A stretch of 9,179 nucleotides of DNA from Rhodospirillales bacterium (GTDB taxonomy: Bacteria > Pseudomonadota > Alphaproteobacteria > UBA8366 > JADFVY01): NCBI GenBank assembly GCA_024644185.1, contig JAHELM010000059.1, positions 1 to 9,179 on the forward strand, given 5' to 3'. Of the stretch, positions 6,424 to 9,179 are shown one piece after another (positions within the stretch are counted from its first letter, which is position 1; each line of letters begins with the position of its first letter). The notes under the pieces were generated by a model. That model was not told the origin of the DNA. It made no database searches and was given only the letters and a program-made list of their open reading frames with translations. Position numbers and translations under genes: made by a program.

Positions 6424-7143
6424 GTGCAACGGCTGAAGCGGATCCTCAAGAGCGACGCTGCGCAAGCCCTGGTCGGCCTGATCGGCTCGCTGTGCATCCG
6501 CCTTGTGCGGGTGACCGGACGCTGGCGAATCCTCGACGAGGAGATTCCCGAATCCTTCCGTCGCGACGGCAAGCCCTTCATCCTGTCCTTCTGGCATGGG
6601 CGGCTGATGATGATGCCCTATTGCTGGCGCCACGCCAATCTGGTGACCATGCTGGTTTCCGGGCATCGCGATGGACAGGTGGGCGCCCGCATCGTGCGCT
6701 GGCTGGGCATCGAATCGGTGTTCGGATCGAGCAACCAGAGCGGCGCGCAGGCGACGCGCCAGCTGCTCCGCCTGCTGCGCGACGGCGGCGTTGTCGCCAT
6801 CGCGCCCGACGGTCCGCGCGGCCCCCGCATGCGGGCATCCGAAGGCGTGGTCACGCTGGCGCGGCTGTCGGGCGCGCCGATCGTCCCCGTCGCCTATGCC
6901 GCCTCGCGCCGCCGTGTGCTGCCAAGCTGGGACCGCTTCATCGTGGCCCTGCCGTTCAGCCGCGGCGTGTTCCTGTGGGGCGAGCCGATCCCGGTGCCGC
7001 GCAACGCCGATGCGGCCGCCATGGAGGCGGCGCGGATAAAGACCGAAGCGGCGATGACCGCGCTGACCGCCCGCGCCGACGCGATGTTCGGCCAGGCGCC
7101 GATCGAACCCGCGCCGGCGGCGGGTGGAGGGGGCCCCGCATGA
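6424..7143 (+). CDS. DUF374 lysophospholipid acyltransferase-like protein
   Basis: This 239 aa protein belongs to the DUF374 branch of the glycerophospholipid/lysophospholipid acyltransferase superfamily. Visible motifs are SFWHGRLMMMP (55-65, His58), SGHRDGQVGARIVRWLG (79-95) and IAPDGPRGPR (126-135). The classical HX4D motif is not intact: His58 is followed at +5 by Met63, while the SGHRDG block carries another His and Asp. Residues about 13-30 are hydrophobic and may hold it to the inner membrane. The GTG start at 6424 is preceded by GAGG (6414-6417) with 6 nt spacing, 8 bp after the msbA stop. Its TGA overlaps the waaA ATG. Location between msbA and waaA suggests acylation of lipid A precursor or of a phospholipid, but the acceptor is unknown. 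The protein ends in a low-complexity Pro/Ala/Gly tail. Confidence 0.88.
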   Translation: MQRLKRILKSDAAQALVGLIGSLCIRLVRVTGRWRILDEEIPESFRRDGKPFILSFWHGRLMMMPYCWRHANLVTMLVSGHRDGQVGARIVRWLGIESVFGSSNQSGAQATRQLLRLLRDGGVVAIAPDGPRGPRMRASEGVVTLARLSGAPIVPVAYAASRRRVLPSWDRFIVALPFSRGVFLWGEPIPVPRNADAAAMEAARIKTEAAMTALTARADAMFGQAPIEPAPAAGGGGPA

Positions 7144-8429
7144 CCGGGTTTGCCGTCTATCGCGGCGCCACCGCCCTGATCGCGCCGCTGGTCCGCCTGT
7201 ATCTGCGCCGCCGCGCCGCCCTCGGCAAGGAAGACCCGGCACGCATGGCGGAACGCAGGGGCATCCCCTCGCGGCCGCGCCCGGACGGGCCGCTGGTCTG
7301 GCTGCACGCCGCCAGCGTCGGCGAGGCCCAGTCGGCGCTGGCCCTGATCGAGCGGATCCTGGCGCGGCGCGGCGATCTGACGGTCCTGGTCACCAGCGGC
7401 ACCGTGACCTCGGCGGCGCTGCTCGACCGCCGCCTGCCGGCCCGCGCCCTGCACCAGTTCGCGCCGGTTGACGTGCTGCCCTGGGTGCGCGGGTTCCTCG
7501 ATCACTGGCGACCGGATCTGGCGCTGTTCATGGAATCCGAACTGTGGCCGAACCTGATCGCCGAAACGGCGGGGCGCGGCTGTCCGCTGGTTCTGATCAA
7601 CGGGCGGCTGTCGGCGCGATCCGATGCCCGCTGGCGCCGCGTGCCGGCGCTGGGACGGGCATTGCTTGGCCGGTTCGCCCTGGTTCTGGGACAAACCGGG
7701 GCCGACCGCGACCGTTTCGCCGGGCTTGGCGCGCCGCGCGCCGAATATCTCGGCAATCTGAAATATTCGGCCGATCCGCTGCCGGCGGACGACGTCGCGC
7801 TGGCCCTGCTCGCCCGCGCCATCGGCGACCGCCCGGTCTGGCTGGCCGCCAGCACGCATCCGGGCGAGGAGGAACTGGCGGCGGCCGCGCACAGGCGCCT
7901 GGCGGCGGCGCATCCGGGTCTGCTGACGGTAATCGCGCCGCGCCATCCGGCGCGCGGGCCGGAAATCGCGGCGATGCTGGCGGCAGGCGGGTTGACGGCG
8001 GCCCGGCGCGCCGAAGGGGTGCTGCCGCAACCGGACGACGCCGTCTATCTGGCCGATACGCTGGGCGAGCTGGGGCTGTTGTACCGGCTGGCCGGCATCG
8101 CCTTCATCGGCGGCAGCACGGGGCAATTGGGCGGGCACAATCCGCTGGAGGCGGCGCAACTGTCCTGCGCCATCCTGCACGGGCCGGACATGGCGAATTT
8201 TCGCACCGTCGCCGCCGATCTGAAGGCTGCCGGCGCGGCGCTGGACGTGGACGGCGCCGAGGCCCTGGCCGCCGCCGTCGGCCGCCTGCTGGACGACCCG
8301 GCGGAACGCGACCGGCTGGCCCGCGCCGCCCGCAAGGTGACCGAGGCCAATCGTGACGCGCTGGATCGTGTCGCGGTCGCGCTCGGTCCCTTCCTCGACG
8401 CCCTGCCCGCGCCGGCGGGGCGCGGCTGA
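7140..8429 (+). CDS. waaA: 3-deoxy-D-manno-octulosonic acid (Kdo) transferase
   Basis: WaaA (KdtA) transfers Kdo from CMP-Kdo to the lipid IVA acceptor at the cytoplasmic face of the inner membrane. The 429 aa length matches the family (about 425 aa in E. coli). It is a GT-B glycosyltransferase of family 30. Visible motifs are an N-terminal hydrophobic/basic anchor (residues 5-25), WLHAASVGE (54-62) with the catalytic-base Glu62, ESELWPN (132-138), NGRLS (154-158), STHPGEE (238-244), DTLGELGLLY (306-315) and GGSTGQLGGHNPLE (324-337), which contributes to CMP-Kdo binding. The ATG start overlaps the previous stop (ATGA, 7140-7143) and has GGAGG (7126-7130) 9 nt upstream. The same frame is open back to 6261, but that stretch is a shadow of msbA and the acyltransferase gene. 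Whether it adds one, two or more Kdo residues cannot be read from sequence. Confidence 0.97.
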   Translation: MTGFAVYRGATALIAPLVRLYLRRRAALGKEDPARMAERRGIPSRPRPDGPLVWLHAASVGEAQSALALIERILARRGDLTVLVTSGTVTSAALLDRRLPARALHQFAPVDVLPWVRGFLDHWRPDLALFMESELWPNLIAETAGRGCPLVLINGRLSARSDARWRRVPALGRALLGRFALVLGQTGADRDRFAGLGAPRAEYLGNLKYSADPLPADDVALALLARAIGDRPVWLAASTHPGEEELAAAAHRRLAAAHPGLLTVIAPRHPARGPEIAAMLAAGGLTAARRAEGVLPQPDDAVYLADTLGELGLLYRLAGIAFIGGSTGQLGGHNPLEAAQLSCAILHGPDMANFRTVAADLKAAGAALDVDGAEALAAAVGRLLDDPAERDRLARAARKVTEANRDALDRVAVALGPFLDALPAPAGRG

Positions 8430-8432
8430 ACC

Positions 8433-9179
8433 ATGCGCGCCCCCGGCTTCTGGACCGAACGCAATGCACTCTCGGCCCTGCTGACGCCGCTTGGCGCGCT
8501 CTACGCCGCCGGCGGACGGCTCCGTCGCGCCCTGGCGCATCCGCAGCAGCCACCGGTGCCGGTAATCTGCATCAGCAATCTGGTCGCCGGCGGCGCCGGC
8601 AAGACGCCCGTCGCCATCGCCGTCGCCCGCCATCTGATCGCCAATGGCGTCGAGGTGCGGTTTCTCAGCCGTGGCTATGGCGGAAGCCTGAAGGGCCCGG
8701 TGCGCGTCGTGCCCGGGCTGCACGATGCGACCCAGGTGGGCGACGAGCCGCTGCTGCTGGCCCGCACCGCGCCGTGCTGGGTGGCCGCCGACCGGGTGGC
8801 CGGCGCCAGGGCGGCGGCGGAAGACGGGGCGCGGATCGTCATCATGGACGATGGACACCAGAACCCGGCCCTGCGCAAGGCGGCATCCCTGGTGGTCGTC
8901 GATGGCGGCTACGGCTTCGGCAACGGCCGTGTGATCCCCGCCGGCCCCTTGCGCGAACCGGTGGCGGAGGGCCTGGCCCGGGCCGACGCCGTGGTGATGC
9001 TGGGGGCGGACGAGGCCGGGATCGCGGCGCAATTGCCGCCCGGCCTGCCGGTTCTGCACGGATTTCTGGAACCCGACGAGGCGGCGCATGCGCTGGCCGG
9101 CGAGACGGTGCATGCCTTCGCGGGCATCGGCCGGCCGGAAAAATTCTTTGCCACGCTGCGGGCGCTTGGCTGCACGCTG
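8433..9179 (+). CDS. lpxK: Tetraacyldisaccharide 4'-kinase LpxK (3' end cut by window)
   Basis: LpxK phosphorylates the 4' position of the tetraacyl disaccharide-1-phosphate to give lipid IVA, the substrate of WaaA, at the inner membrane. The visible 249 residues are uninterrupted and run off the window edge; family members are about 320-350 aa, so roughly a quarter is missing. The N-terminal hydrophobic helix (about 12-28) is the membrane anchor. The P-loop is GGAGKTP (53-59), where many homologues have GGTGKTP or GGNGKTP. FLSRGYGG (77-84), VGDEPLLLA (102-110), MDDGHQN (138-144) and PAGPLREP (169-176) follow, with AGIGRPEKFF at 230-239. The Asp139-Asp140 pair corresponds to the conserved DDG motif. 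The ATG lies 3 bp after the waaA stop with no good Shine-Dalgarno (only GGCGGGG at 8414-8420), so translation is probably coupled to waaA. Confidence 0.96.
   Translation, partial: MRAPGFWTERNALSALLTPLGALYAAGGRLRRALAHPQQPPVPVICISNLVAGGAGKTPVAIAVARHLIANGVEVRFLSRGYGGSLKGPVRVVPGLHDATQVGDEPLLLARTAPCWVAADRVAGARAAAEDGARIVIMDDGHQNPALRKAASLVVVDGGYGFGNGRVIPAGPLREPVAEGLARADAVVMLGADEAGIAAQLPPGLPVLHGFLEPDEAAHALAGETVHAFAGIGRPEKFFATLRALGCTL

Noticed and set aside
6261..7139. Possible long N-terminal extension of WaaA
   Set aside because: The frame stays open upstream, but the protein family begins at the Met encoded at 7140, which has GGAGG upstream. The extension overlaps two real genes.
6894..9113. 739-codon minus-strand frame opposite the acyltransferase, waaA and lpxK
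   Set aside because: It spans several real genes including their overlaps and shows low-complexity Arg/Gln/Gly-rich sequence. It is a GC-driven shadow.

Overview
The window is GC-rich and looks like an alphaproteobacterial chromosome, plausibly from the Rhodospirillales or a relative. The evidence is a groESL operon behind a CIRCE element, a Usg-family protein (a family known mainly from Alphaproteobacteria), a COX15/CtaA-type heme A synthase, an alphaproteobacterial-looking small RNA locus, and the lipid A gene order msbA, DUF374 acyltransferase, waaA, lpxK. All genes look intact and vertically inherited. I see no insertion sequence, phage, CRISPR or toxin-antitoxin material.

Left part, minus strand (5-2181): groES then groEL, transcribed right to left from one promoter. 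The promoter has a perfect -35 hexamer and can also be read as a heat-shock sigma-32 (RpoH) promoter. A CIRCE operator covers the expected transcription start. A divergent control region of about 300 bp separates groES from the plus-strand genes.

Middle, plus strand (2363-3805): usg, a small protein of unknown function, followed by ctaA, which makes heme A for aa3-type cytochrome oxidase. The 421 bp gap after ctaA (3806-4226) holds no protein gene. It appears to contain a small RNA gene with its own promoter, two hairpins, two CCTCCC (anti-Shine-Dalgarno) motifs and a strong intrinsic terminator at 4118-4151. It resembles the alphaproteobacterial alpha-r8/suhB/MmgR riboregulator. Two near-identical TGC-N3-GCA palindromes, the kind of site bound by PhaR/AniA polyhydroxybutyrate regulators, lie upstream of it and on its start site. 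This is the most interesting part of the window.

Right part, plus strand (4227 to the end): a tightly packed operon for finishing and exporting lipid A. It runs from a small uncharacterised lipoprotein through msbA (TTG start overlapping the previous stop), a DUF374 acyltransferase and waaA (ATGA overlap) to lpxK (3 bp gap, cut by the window edge). LpxK phosphorylates the lipid A disaccharide, WaaA adds Kdo, the acyltransferase may modify acyl chains or phospholipid, and MsbA flips the product across the inner membrane. The lipoprotein heading the operon has no known role. A perfect 14 bp tandem duplication sits directly before its ribosome binding site.
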